From the NCBI GenBank assembly GCA_011391735.1, contig JAABPY010000037.1, forward strand, positions 1 to 37,146: 37,146 bases of DNA, read 5' to 3'. The notes under the pieces were generated by a model. The model had not been told where the DNA came from and searched no databases. It saw nothing but the letters and a program-made list of their open reading frames with translations. Each line of letters starts with the position of its first letter. Within the stretch, counting starts at the first letter, position 1. The position numbers and the translations under genes are program-made. This document shows, piece by piece, positions 28,699-37,146 of this stretch. The stretch is from Sulfuricurvum sp. (lineage in GTDB: Bacteria; Campylobacterota; Campylobacteria; Campylobacterales; Sulfurimonadaceae).

Positions 28699-29535
28699 AT
28701 GGCGAGAAAGAAAAAATGTAAAAAGTGTCCAGAGTGTGCTGCTGGGGAGAAATGGGCGGTTCCAACAGCCGACTTTTTTAGTCTATTGTTGGCACTTTTT
28801 ATCGCCTTGTATGCTATTGCATCGGTTAATAAAGAAAAAATGGCAGCACTTAAAGAGGAGTTTGTCAAAATCTATGATTATGCCCCCGCACCCGAAGAGA
28901 TTAGCCCTGTTGAACCTATGAACCCTGAATCTTCAGATGATGCAACAAAGGAGAGTAGCGGAAAAGCTCCTGTTGCTAGTGGTGGAGCTGTGTTGGAATC
29001 TACTCCAACAACAACAGCACAAATAGAATCCAGTACAGAAGATGAAACAATGCAAAATGTTTCTGTAGGAGAGGGTGCTCTTGATGAGAGTATGGATGGA
29101 GCATTATTGAAGCTTCCTGCGACTATCCCTTTTCGGGGGTCGAATGCGACGATTGACGATGAGGAGATGCACCTCTTTATTAAGCGAGTAGCCGATATTA
29201 TCAAAACGCTCCCTTCGACGGTAGATATTTCGGTGAGAGGGTATACGGATAATCAAAACCTTCCACGAGGATCAGCCTATAGGGATAATTTGGATTTATC
29301 CAGTGCTCGTGCTGCCACAGTAGTACGAGAGTTAATGCAAAATGGTGTAAGTGCTGAGCGCCTCTCCAGTGCAGGTTTTGGTGCTGCAAAACCCTTGGCA
29401 TCCAATACCACTGAAGCTAACCGTGCTAAAAACAGACGAGTGGAGTTTTATATGTTTATTGCCAACAATAAAAAGCTAGATAAAGCGGCTCAAAAAAGTA
29501 TCTTAGATACAGTAGCGAAACTCCCTAAGGAGTAA
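28699..29535 (+). CDS. motB: Flagellar motor stator protein MotB
   Basis: WAVPTADFFSLLLALFIALYAIASVN (plug/TM with Asp) and C-terminal OmpA/MotB domain (VRGYTDNQ...SAARAATVVRELMQNGV...NRRVEFYM). Confidence 0.95.
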   Translation: MARKKKCKKCPECAAGEKWAVPTADFFSLLLALFIALYAIASVNKEKMAALKEEFVKIYDYAPAPEEISPVEPMNPESSDDATKESSGKAPVASGGAVLESTPTTTAQIESSTEDETMQNVSVGEGALDESMDGALLKLPATIPFRGSNATIDDEEMHLFIKRVADIIKTLPSTVDISVRGYTDNQNLPRGSAYRDNLDLSSARAATVVRELMQNGVSAERLSSAGFGAAKPLASNTTEANRAKNRRVEFYMFIANNKKLDKAAQKSILDTVAKLPKE

Positions 29536-29548
29536 CTTTCGCTTAGGG
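29515..29548. terminator. Nested/alternative inverted repeats between convergent motB and PPIase genes
   Basis: GCGAAA(29515-29520)/TTTCGC(29537-29542) encloses ACTCC/GGAGT. Alternative CCCTAAG(29523-29529)/CTTAGGG(29542-29548). Confidence 0.4.
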
Positions 29549-30073
29549 GAGAAGGGTTGCTTTAATAATCTTTTGCGTCTGAAGGGGCTTGTCCCCCTTT
29601 TGTTGACCATTGGTTTGAACATTATTAAGCTTGCTTAGGGTATCTTGCCCTTTGATTACCTTACCAAAAATCGTATGGTACCCATTAAGCCATGGAGTAG
29701 GGGCTGTCGTGATGAAGAATTGGCTTCCATTGGTACGAGGTCCCGCATTTGCCATCGCTAAAATACCAGCTTGGTTAAAAACAACCCCCGATTTAAACTC
29801 ATCTTTAAATGGTTTTTTCCAGATCGATTCTCCCCCTGCACCTGTTCCTGTTGGATCTCCCCCCTGAACCATAAAATTTTTAATAATACGATGAAAAGTG
29901 AGTCCATTGTAATACCCATTCTTAACATGGGTGGTAAAGTTTTCAACAGCTAGTGGGGCAACATCTTCATTGAGCTCAAGCTCCATATCCCCTTGGGTTG
30001 TTTGGAGCAAGACGTGAGGGTGAGCAGCAAATGCCAAGCTACTGCAAAGTAATAGGGCTAAAAGTGGTCGCAT
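29543..30073 (-). CDS. Exported cyclophilin-type peptidyl-prolyl cis-trans isomerase
   Basis: Signal peptide [78 protein letters not shown] at 30073 preferred to upstream GTG. Confidence 0.94.
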   Translation of the reverse strand: MRPLLALLLCSSLAFAAHPHVLLQTTQGDMELELNEDVAPLAVENFTTHVKNGYYNGLTFHRIIKNFMVQGGDPTGTGAGGESIWKKPFKDEFKSGVVFNQAGILAMANAGPRTNGSQFFITTAPTPWLNGYHTIFGKVIKGQDTLSKLNNVQTNGQQKGDKPLQTQKIIKATLLP

Positions 30074-30477
30074 TAAGATTCCTTGTTTCGTGGTGTAAAA
30101 TTGAGGCAGACAGAGTTGATACAATAGCGTAATCCTGTTGTTTGTGGTCCATCGGGAAAAACATGTCCTAGGTGGGCATCGCACGTAGCGCACACCACTT
30201 CAACACGAACCATTCCATGACTACTGTCACGATTTTCGATGAGTGCTTCAGAGGTGATAGGGGCATCGTAGCTTGGCCATCCTGATCCTGAGTCGTATTT
30301 GTTGCGTGAATCAAAAAGGGGTTCATTGCAACAAATGCACGTGTAGATGCCATCTCCTTTAAAAGAGGCGTATTCACCACTAAAAGCTCTTTCGGTTCCA
30401 TGGTGACGTGCTACGTCATACGCTTGCGGTGAAAGCTGATTTCGCCACTCTTCGTCCGTTTTAACGATTTTTATCAT
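30073..30477 (-). CDS. msrB: Peptide-methionine (R)-S-oxide reductase
   Basis: [57 protein letters not shown]. Confidence 0.95.
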   Translation of the reverse strand: MIKIVKTDEEWRNQLSPQAYDVARHHGTERAFSGEYASFKGDGIYTCICCNEPLFDSRNKYDSGSGWPSYDAPITSEALIENRDSSHGMVRVEVVCATCDAHLGHVFPDGPQTTGLRYCINSVCLNFTPRNKES

Positions 30478-31940
30478 TATGCCTCTCCTCTTTTTGGGTG
30501 AATTATATCGGAAATTAGTGTAACGCTCTCTGACGCACGGCTTAATGCAAGGGTGTAAAGCGGATCATCGGGATTTAAATTAATAAGAAAACAATGTTGA
30601 GCTTCAACTGCATTAATAAACTGTGGTGTAGAGAGGGTGATGGAATTCAAATTTTTATGCTGTAAACTAAAATCATTCGTGAGTATTTGAGCATTTAGAT
30701 GAAGATGGTTGTCGATAGACTCTTTGAAATCTGAAATTAAACATTCATCACAGAGGATGATAAGGATGGAATACTCTGTTTCCCATAGATTTTCGAACTT
30801 TTTTAATGATGTGAAGAGAGTGGGAAGAATCTCTTCTTGAAGGGGACAATAAAGATGGGTAATATGAGGAGAACGATAGCAATTTTGGAATTGAAATTCA
30901 GTGCCTTTATAAAGTAAGGTTGTGCTGCTAATGAATAGGGGTCGATCTCCTTGGTATGTGTAGATTGATGTGAGTGTATCGGTATTAAAAAGATGGGCAT
31001 CATCACATACGATAATGGATGATTCACGAAATATGCGAAGCGTTTCGATAGAGTTTTTGTGCAATGTTAGAGGTAAAAAGTGAATATTTGATAGATTTAG
31101 CGTAATAACAGAGAACTCTACAATCCGAACGATCTCTTCACGAAATATTTCTGCACTAAGGAGAGTTGGCGTTATAACTAGTACTTTGGAGTGTGGATGT
31201 TGAAGCAGTATATCAATGATTTTACGAATTAATACAGTAGTTTTACCACTTCCATATTCGCCATGTAGATGTATTGAAGCAGTAGTAAGGGGGGTATCTA
31301 AAAAAGTTTGTTGCTCTTGCGAAAGAAAAGCACCAAAAGGGTCTTGTGTAGTTGGCAAAAGAAGGGTGTGTGCCATCAGTGAACCTAGTACTTTGAGTGT
31401 AGAATGCGGTTGGCTTTGATAGGTTCCAATCGAAGCCAACTTGGTTTGGATTGTCTGAATGGTATCACTGTTGAAGATAACTCTATTTTTAGGTAAAAAT
31501 TCATGAAAAGAGTAATTGAGAGTGTCAAACTCAGATTCACTGAGATTTTCCATCCAAACAAAACGTTCAATAGGGGTAAAATTGAAGGATAAAACATCTT
31601 CAAGTTTTTGCTGGATCACCCCTTCGGTAGAGTTGAAGCGTGTTGTTGATTTTTTTGTTCCACCTTTACGAAACCGTTCTATTTTCGCATCGTGAAGTTC
31701 ATTTATTTTCCAAGAAATTTTTTCTCCTACGTAAAGTCCATAATGGGGCAAAAAGATAACGATGTCCAATAACGAGCTTTGATCACGATAGAAGAGGGTG
31801 AAATTTTCTAAAAATAGGCCATTAGATTTAAGTGTAGCATTTTTTAATGTCTCGGGTGACTTTTTAACTTTTTGGGTAGATGTTTTGGTTTTTGAAAGAG
31901 ATTTAGAGAAGTAAAAACGTGATAAGAATGAAAAAAACAC
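30477..31940 (-). CDS. Divergent SF1-helicase-like P-loop ATPase with possible NERD-like N-terminal domain
   Basis: Walker [17 protein letters not shown]; Walker B-like IVCDDAHLF; motif III/IV-like GDRPLFIS...NCYRSPHIT; motif VI-like [14 protein letters not shown]-terminus [21 protein letters not shown] resembles the NERD core. Confidence 0.6.
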   Translation of the reverse strand: MFFSFLSRFYFSKSLSKTKTSTQKVKKSPETLKNATLKSNGLFLENFTLFYRDQSSLLDIVIFLPHYGLYVGEKISWKINELHDAKIERFRKGGTKKSTTRFNSTEGVIQQKLEDVLSFNFTPIERFVWMENLSESEFDTLNYSFHEFLPKNRVIFNSDTIQTIQTKLASIGTYQSQPHSTLKVLGSLMAHTLLLPTTQDPFGAFLSQEQQTFLDTPLTTASIHLHGEYGSGKTTVLIRKIIDILLQHPHSKVLVITPTLLSAEIFREEIVRIVEFSVITLNLSNIHFLPLTLHKNSIETLRIFRESSIIVCDDAHLFNTDTLTSIYTYQGDRPLFISSTTLLYKGTEFQFQNCYRSPHITHLYCPLQEEILPTLFTSLKKFENLWETEYSILIILCDECLISDFKESIDNHLHLNAQILTNDFSLQHKNLNSITLSTPQFINAVEAQHCFLINLNPDDPLYTLALSRASESVTLISDIIHPKRGEA

Positions 31941-32019
31941 GATAGACCTTTTTAAGGGAAAAGAAAAATTACAAATACAGCTTACTTAGAGGATTATAAA
32001 AGAAAATATGGAAGAAATA

Positions 32020-32035
32020 CCGAGGCGTACCTCGG
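32020..32035 (-). terminator. Hairpin downstream of HU gene
   Basis: On the minus strand CCGAGG-TACG-CCTCGG followed by TATTTCTTCC, 13 nt beyond the HU stop. Confidence 0.55.
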
Positions 32036-32048
32036 AGTACGGTAGGAA

Positions 32049-32333
32049 TTATTCTACGCCTGCAACACTGTCTTTAAGACTTTTGCCTGGTTTGAATTTT
32101 GGAACCATTTTATCTTCCGTTGTATACGTTTTATTAGTCCCCGGTACTGTGCCACTTTTACCTTTTTGCAATGTTGCAGCAAAGTTACCAAAACCTACTA
32201 ATGAGACCTCTTTTTTAGCAACAAGAGCCGCTGTAACAGCTTCTGTAAACGCTTTAATTGCTGTTTCAGCCTCTATTTTAGTTTTGTAACTACCACTTTT
32301 TTGTACCAATTCAACGAATTGTGCTTTATTCAT
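32049..32333 (-). CDS. hup: HU-family DNA-binding protein
   Basis: MNKAQFVELVQKSGSYKTKIEAETAIKAFTEAVTAALVAKKEVSLVGFGNFAATLQKGKSGTVPGTNKTYTTEDKMVPKFKPGKSLKDSV. Confidence 0.96.
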   Translation of the reverse strand: MNKAQFVELVQKSGSYKTKIEAETAIKAFTEAVTAALVAKKEVSLVGFGNFAATLQKGKSGTVPGTNKTYTTEDKMVPKFKPGKSLKDSVAGVE

Positions 32334-32451
32334 ATATGTCCCTTGGGTAAAGATCTGTTAAACTCGTTCATACTTTAATATCTCTTGGCTTAAATTTTTC
32401 TTGTTTTTACATAATATTGACTAAAAACCCTATTTTTAGAGCTTTTTATCC

Positions 32452-33105
32452 CTATAAAAGATCCGTATAGTCGTATTTTGAGAGATCAACATAGAACTCC
32501 CCCTCTTTTTGAATGATACGAATATCGCTTCCATAGGCTTGCGAAAAGCGATTTCGGATGATTTTACGCTCTTCGCTTCCTACTCCTATAAATTTAAGAT
32601 AACGTTTGAGTTCAATCACACCATTAGAGACAAGAGGAATAGGATTTTGAGGAGCAGTGGCTACAACATCGTGTACTGTATTGTCGTTGCGCAAGAGGAT
32701 GAGCTTGGTGCTTAAGACCTCTAAAACACTTTTGAGTTGCTCATCCTTGGCGGTGTAAATCTCTTCGATACGGTTGCGATCGGCAATAAGCATTTGTTCT
32801 TTGTCGTGAATGAGCGAATCAATTTTTGCTTCGAGCTCTTTAATTTTGAGCTTGAGATGGTGGTTCTCTTTTTGATAGAGGGAGATAACCATCCCTATAT
32901 TTGTTTTTACGGGAGGTGGTGGTGTAGAACCAGTTTTTTCTAAATTTTCCAATTTCAAATTTGTATTCATTGTTTTAGTGGGGACAATAATATAGGCAAT
33001 TCCCCCTTCGACGATATAATCAAGCTTTTTGGTACGAATTTTATTATGGATCATCTCTTTAGACATTTTAAACGTTTTGGCATACTCTTCAATACTATAA
33101 CGCAT
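32452..33105 (-). CDS. Hypothetical protein: N-terminal HTH-like segment, central coiled coil, distinct C-terminal domain (possibly DUF3972-like)
   Basis: MRYSIEEYAKTFKMSKEMIHNKIRTKKLDYIVEGGIAYIIVP resembles a MerR/excisionase-like HTH; long charged helix; C-terminus LKRYLKFIGVGSEERKIIRNRFSQAYGSDIRIIQKEGEFYVDLSKYDYTDLL. Start 33105 preferred; family name from memory. Confidence 0.6.
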   Translation of the reverse strand: MRYSIEEYAKTFKMSKEMIHNKIRTKKLDYIVEGGIAYIIVPTKTMNTNLKLENLEKTGSTPPPPVKTNIGMVISLYQKENHHLKLKIKELEAKIDSLIHDKEQMLIADRNRIEEIYTAKDEQLKSVLEVLSTKLILLRNDNTVHDVVATAPQNPIPLVSNGVIELKRYLKFIGVGSEERKIIRNRFSQAYGSDIRIIQKEGEFYVDLSKYDYTDLL

Positions 33106-33769
33106 ACTCTCTCCTTTTGGCTTCAAGCAGCCATTCTGCTTTTGGGGGGGGAATAATTCCCCCCTTACGCATCCAAATAAGATAGCCATGATGCTCTATA
33201 TTGTGTTTGTCGGCAAAGGTATGGCGTGAACTGTATTTGAATTCACACTCTTTTAAGAGCTGCGCAAAATCGGGATGATGGTTTAAGAAGCCTTGGAGGG
33301 ATTCAAAAGCGGTATCGGAGATAAAGACCGTACTCACCACAAGATTTTTGATTTCAACGTAGCGAGCACACTCATTGAGTCCATCTCCTACAAAATTGTC
33401 ATGTCCTAAAATATCTTCAAATTTATAAATCATCCCAGTATGGACAGCAACGCGTATGCCTTGGAAATAGGGGTACTCTCTGGCAATATAATCAGAAAAA
33501 TGGATAAACGATAGCCCAAGCAGAGGACCAAATCCTTTGAGGCTTGGGTGTAAAATACAGTAAAAACCATCCCCTGTAGGGATAATCCCTTGGAGCATTT
33601 TTTCCAGAGGAATCCCCGAATTTTGAAGCATCTTATGGATCATCTTCTTGTAGCTTTGAGAAAGATAGGTGATGAGTTCAAGCTGATGAGGCATGCTAAG
33701 ACGTGAAAAATCAATAATATCAACCAATACAATATCAGCTTCTATGGGTTTTATCTGCATAATGCTCAC
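33095..33769 (-). CDS. Stand-alone class III adenylate/guanylate cyclase homology domain protein
   Basis: VLVDIIDFSRLS, IIPTGDGFYCIL, GIRVAVHTGMIYKFEDILGHDNFVGDGLNECARYVEI, VVSTVFISDTAFESL align by eye with the class III cyclase domain. Confidence 0.75.
   Translation of the reverse strand: MSIMQIKPIEADIVLVDIIDFSRLSMPHQLELITYLSQSYKKMIHKMLQNSGIPLEKMLQGIIPTGDGFYCILHPSLKGFGPLLGLSFIHFSDYIAREYPYFQGIRVAVHTGMIYKFEDILGHDNFVGDGLNECARYVEIKNLVVSTVFISDTAFESLQGFLNHHPDFAQLLKECEFKYSSRHTFADKHNIEHHGYLIWMRKGGIIPPPKAEWLLEAKRREYAL
33146..33164. repeat. Perfect poly-G/poly-C inverted repeat inside the cyclase-like CDS
   Basis: GGGGGGAAT-A-ATTCCCCCC, 9-bp arms and 1-nt centre, part of G8-AATAATT-C6 (33144-33164). 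Confidence 0.85.
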
Positions 33770-33899
33770 ACCGTTTCTTAAATGAATATGGCGATCATTT
33801 TATACTATGCCACCTCTAAATTCGCTGAGAGTGATAGTTCCGAAATAAAAATATGTTACTATCGTGAAATAATATAGCGTTGAAAGGGAGATTACGAAT

Positions 33900-35351
33900 A
33901 TGACAAAACGGACAAAAATATTAGCAACAGTAGGTCCATCATCCCAAAGTGTAGAGATTCTTAGCGCAATGATTCGTGCTGGGGTTAATCTCTTTCGGTT
34001 GAATTTTTCGCACGGTACACACGATTATCATTTGGGTGTTCTCAATAATATCCGTCAAGCAATGGAAGAGACGGGTCAAATTGTAGGAATTTTGCAAGAT
34101 ATTAGTGGACCTAAAGTTCGTATTGATATGGTAGCTGAGGATTTTCATCTTCAAGGGGGAGATCGACTTGATTTTTACAAGCAGGAGAGGGTAGGGGAAC
34201 AGCTTCAGTCTCATCATTATACCTGCTCCCTTCATCCGAGTGAGATATTAGGGAAGCTCAAAATAGGGGATGCTATTTACCTTTGTGATGGGGCAATTGC
34301 GGCGAAAGTAGTGGCGCATGAAGAGCAGTATATTCAGGCAATTATCGAGAATAATGGGGTGTTAAGTTCCAAAAAAGGGGTGAATTTCCCCAATACCTCT
34401 CTTGGAATCGACGTTTTGACCCCCAAAGACAAAAAAGATATGGAGTGGGGGGTCGCTAATGGGGTTGATTTCATGGCAATCTCTTTTGTTCAAAGTGCTG
34501 CGGATATGATCCAAGCGCGTGAGATTATTATTGCTCACGGTGGGCGTGTGGAGCTCATTGCCAAAATTGAGAAATTTGATGCTGTTGAAAATATTGATGA
34601 AATACTCAAGCACTCCGATGGGATAATGGTCGCACGCGGGGATTTGGGGATTGAGATACCGTATCATGAAGTCCCAATGACCCAAAAAATGTTGATTCGA
34701 AAAGCCAATGAGGTCTCTAAACCCGTCATTACAGCCACCCAAATGCTCCTTTCAATGACCGAAAAAGAGACAGCGACACGGGCTGAAATTAGTGATGTGG
34801 CAAATGCCGTACTTGATGGTACCGATGCCGTGATGCTCTCTGAAGAGTCGGCGGTGGGACATAACCCTGTATTGGTTGTAGAGACGATGGTTAAGACGAT
34901 TCAGTCGATTGAAAAGATGTATCCCTTCGATAAATTTTCAGAATTCAAACACTATGATACAATGGATATTGTCAATGAATCAGCGGTACGTTTGGGAGAC
35001 GCTTTGCATGTACAGGCTATTATTGCGATGACTACCTCAGGGCAATCGGTCAAAAAACTTTCTCGATATCGCCCCGAAATGACCATCTATGCCGCAACGC
35101 ATAATGAACGTATTGCACGTACCTTAACTCTCGTATGGGGGGTAGCTCCTACTTTTCTAACGACAACACGAAACGTTGATGAAGCGCTTGAAGAGATTAT
35201 TGAGCAAGGATGTGAAAATGGTATTATTGATAAAACCCAAACCTATATTTTTACCGCAGGTGATCCTGTGGGAGTGCATGGAGCGACGAATTTAATTCGT
35301 ATTTTAGGTAAAAATGAACTTGATTTTTTTGGAAAAGGGGAAAAAGTTTGA
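33900..35351 (+). CDS. pyk: Pyruvate kinase
   Basis: TKRTKILATVGPSSQSVEILSAMIRAGVNLFRLNFSHGTH, IMVARGDLGIEIPYHEVPMTQKMLIRKAN, VITATQMLLSM, DVANAVLDGTDAVMLSEESAVG. Confidence 0.98.
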   Translation: MTKRTKILATVGPSSQSVEILSAMIRAGVNLFRLNFSHGTHDYHLGVLNNIRQAMEETGQIVGILQDISGPKVRIDMVAEDFHLQGGDRLDFYKQERVGEQLQSHHYTCSLHPSEILGKLKIGDAIYLCDGAIAAKVVAHEEQYIQAIIENNGVLSSKKGVNFPNTSLGIDVLTPKDKKDMEWGVANGVDFMAISFVQSAADMIQAREIIIAHGGRVELIAKIEKFDAVENIDEILKHSDGIMVARGDLGIEIPYHEVPMTQKMLIRKANEVSKPVITATQMLLSMTEKETATRAEISDVANAVLDGTDAVMLSEESAVGHNPVLVVETMVKTIQSIEKMYPFDKFSEFKHYDTMDIVNESAVRLGDALHVQAIIAMTTSGQSVKKLSRYRPEMTIYAATHNERIARTLTLVWGVAPTFLTTTRNVDEALEEIIEQGCENGIIDKTQTYIFTAGDPVGVHGATNLIRILGKNELDFFGKGEKV

Positions 35352-35457
35352 TTTTTGGACTACTTTTTGCTTTACTCTTCGTGTTGAGGGGGGAGCAAAA
35401 ATGTTGTTTCGTCGCGACCCCTCCCTCAAAAAGCTCTCTTTACGCTACAATTTCATT

Positions 35458-36174
35458 ATGAAAACCGATACCCTTTTTACAAAACCTATTTCGAAACAGT
35501 TTGAATTTGATGCCGATGTGGCTGCCGTCTTTGATGATATGTTAGGGCGTTCTGTCCCTTTTTATAAAGAGTCACAGCAACTCACCAAGCGTTTTTCCCT
35601 TAATGCCCTTGAAGATGGGGGACGGGTGATTGACTTGGGTTGCTCAACAGCCTCGCTTCTTTTGGAGATTGAGCGTGGGGTGAAATCACCCCAGCTTGTA
35701 GAGTTGATCGGGATTGATAACTCTAGTGCAATGATTGAGCATGCCCATAAGAAAATCGAAGCGTATCGTTCCAATATTGTATTGGTCGAAGGGGATATTT
35801 TGGAGTACCCTTTCGAGAAAACTCGTGTGATTATTTGTAACTATACCTTGCAGTTTATCCGCCCTATGATACGAGAGACATTGATACGGAAGATTTATGA
35901 CTCCCTTGAAGAGGGGGGGATTTTTATTTTCAGTGAGAAAGTTTTGAGCGAAAACAGTAAGCTTAACAAACAGCTCATCGACTGTTATTACGATTACAAA
36001 AAAGAGCAGGGGTACAGTGAATACGAAATCGTTCAAAAACGAGAAGCCCTCGAGAATGTCCTTATCCCCTATACCATCGCTGAAAACAGCGATATGGTGA
36101 AAAAAAATGGTTTTGAGAGTTGCGATGTCTTGTTCCAATGGGCGAATTTCGCAACGTTTATTGCCTGTAAGTAG
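35458..36174 (+). CDS. cmoA: Carboxy-S-adenosyl-L-methionine synthase
   Basis: FDADVAAVFDDMLGRSVPFYKESQQL, VIDLGCSTASLLLEIE, IGIDNSSAMIEHAHKKI, NYTLQFIRPMIRETLIRKIYDSLEEGGIFIFSEKV. Start 35458 preferred; 35401 possible. Confidence 0.93.
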   Translation: MKTDTLFTKPISKQFEFDADVAAVFDDMLGRSVPFYKESQQLTKRFSLNALEDGGRVIDLGCSTASLLLEIERGVKSPQLVELIGIDNSSAMIEHAHKKIEAYRSNIVLVEGDILEYPFEKTRVIICNYTLQFIRPMIRETLIRKIYDSLEEGGIFIFSEKVLSENSKLNKQLIDCYYDYKKEQGYSEYEIVQKREALENVLIPYTIAENSDMVKKNGFESCDVLFQWANFATFIACK

Positions 36175-36181
36175 CCACTTT

Positions 36182-36397
36182 TCACCACACCTTAGGTTTA
36201 ATATTCGATGAGGTGGGGAGTACTGCCCGCTTCAAATCTTTATATTCCACAACATTTTTATCACACTCCTTGTGATAATATCCTTGCAAATCGTAATATT
36301 CTTTGCAGTCATTGTAGTAACGTGCACTAATGCCACGTTCATTCATACACCCTGTAAAACCGAGGAGAAGGATTAAATAAATTATTTTTGGTACCAT
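36182..36397 (-). CDS. Small putative lipoprotein (71 aa)
   Basis: Hydrophobic N-terminus with lipobox-like LGFTGC followed by a short Cys/Tyr-rich mature region. Confidence 0.65.
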   Translation of the reverse strand: MVPKIIYLILLLGFTGCMNERGISARYYNDCKEYYDLQGYYHKECDKNVVEYKDLKRAVLPTSSNIKPKVW

Positions 36398-36517
36398 TTT
36401 TGGATTTTATCCTATCTGGGGTTAAGGATACTTTGAAAGCACCGTCTTAAGGTCTTCACCCTGATTTCACTGTATTTTAGGCGTAATTCCGATGGGTGGT
36501 TTTTTGAGTTTCATTGC

Positions 36518-37057
36518 TTATGCCGCTGATACAAAACTCTCAATAGTGTCACCTTCGCGTTGCAATACGGTCACTCCATTGGCTAATGCCATTTCTTTTA
36601 GGTCATCATAGAGCGAAAAAGTAGCTAAGACGAGATGGTGATTATAATCTTTGTACATCGGAAAAAGCTTTTTGAAATTTTCATATTTTTTGGTCAATAG
36701 TTTGTCTAAATCGCCTTCGTGAGTTTTGTATTTGACTTTAATGATCGCAATATCTTTGCCATTTACCATAACAATATCGTATTCATCTTGAATTTTATTG
36801 GCATTTGCTGTCATATTTTTGTACACAATATCGTAATGAATTCCTGCTAAGGTTTGAGTTTGTGCTAGGGAGTTGTAAAAGAACTCTTCGGCAACAGAGC
36901 CTTGATTATTGGAGATATTCCCCAATGTAATACCTATGCGTTCTAGTTTTTCGTCGGTGCGTTTCATTTGGGCATTAGTTTCAGCTTGCTGTGCATCTAA
37001 TCTATCTGATTTGATAGCCAATCCTGCGACTAACTCTTTTAATTCTTGATCGGTCAT
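36518..37057 (-). CDS. PD-(D/E)XK-nuclease-like hypothetical protein (DUF3782-like character)
   Basis: N-terminal coiled coil (DRLDAQQAETNAQMKRTDEKLERIG), GSVAEEFFYNSL, EYDIVMVNGKDIAIIKVKYKTH. Active-site-like E appears substituted by K. Confidence 0.65.
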   Translation of the reverse strand: MTDQELKELVAGLAIKSDRLDAQQAETNAQMKRTDEKLERIGITLGNISNNQGSVAEEFFYNSLAQTQTLAGIHYDIVYKNMTANANKIQDEYDIVMVNGKDIAIIKVKYKTHEGDLDKLLTKKYENFKKLFPMYKDYNHHLVLATFSLYDDLKEMALANGVTVLQREGDTIESFVSAA

Positions 37058-37146
37058 TTAAGATACCTTATTTACACACATTTTTTTGTATTTCGGTAAT
37101 TATACCCGAAGAAAGTTGCAGAAAAATATCGCCAGTTTAAGTTATC

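Noticed and set aside
28699-28770. Cys-rich MotB N-terminus (KKKCKKCPECAAGEKW) as a novel metal-binding motif
   Set aside because: From memory a similar CPEC-type N-terminus is common in epsilonproteobacterial MotB proteins, so it is unlikely to be new.
12761-33769. Direct cAMP circuit linking the class III cyclase-like gene to the SulP CNB domain
   Set aside because: The genes are ~18 kb apart, and the CNB phosphate-cassette Arg and the cyclase substrate-specifying residues both look altered. No sequence evidence connects them.

Overview
Gene-dense, mostly chromosomal-core window. Synteny and protein character suggest a Campylobacterota (epsilonproteobacterial) genome, possibly Sulfuricurvum- or Sulfurimonas-like; this is inference, with no search run. 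I recognise these blocks: (1) a PhnD-like solute-binding protein (truncated at the window start), a GGDEF/EAL protein and a small tetraheme cytochrome c in a tight operon; (2) the classical rpmH-rnpA-yidD-yidC-jag-mnmE block followed by ruvX; (3) ilvC, divergent polysaccharide deacetylase, PPK2, SulP-STAS-CNB and dprA; (4) a minus-strand sorA/sorB-like sulfite dehydrogenase pair, then queA-tatC-tatB, hemW and a Cache-type diguanylate cyclase; (5) rppH-lysC-hobA-holB-folP, a CPA2 antiporter and motAB; (6) minus-strand PPIase and msrB, a divergent SF1-helicase-like protein with a possible NERD-like N-terminus, HU, and an HTH/coiled-coil protein overlapping a stand-alone class III cyclase-like domain; (7) pyk, cmoA, a small lipoprotein and a degenerate PD-(D/E)XK-like protein. 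I found no rRNA, tRNA, CRISPR array, transposon or prophage. The items most worth a second look are the solute-binding-protein/c-di-GMP/cytochrome operon, the NERD-like/SF1 ATPase, the minimal cyclase with its unusual residues and an internal G/C palindrome, the PPK2-SulP-CNB coupling, and four G8 tracts inside coding sequences.
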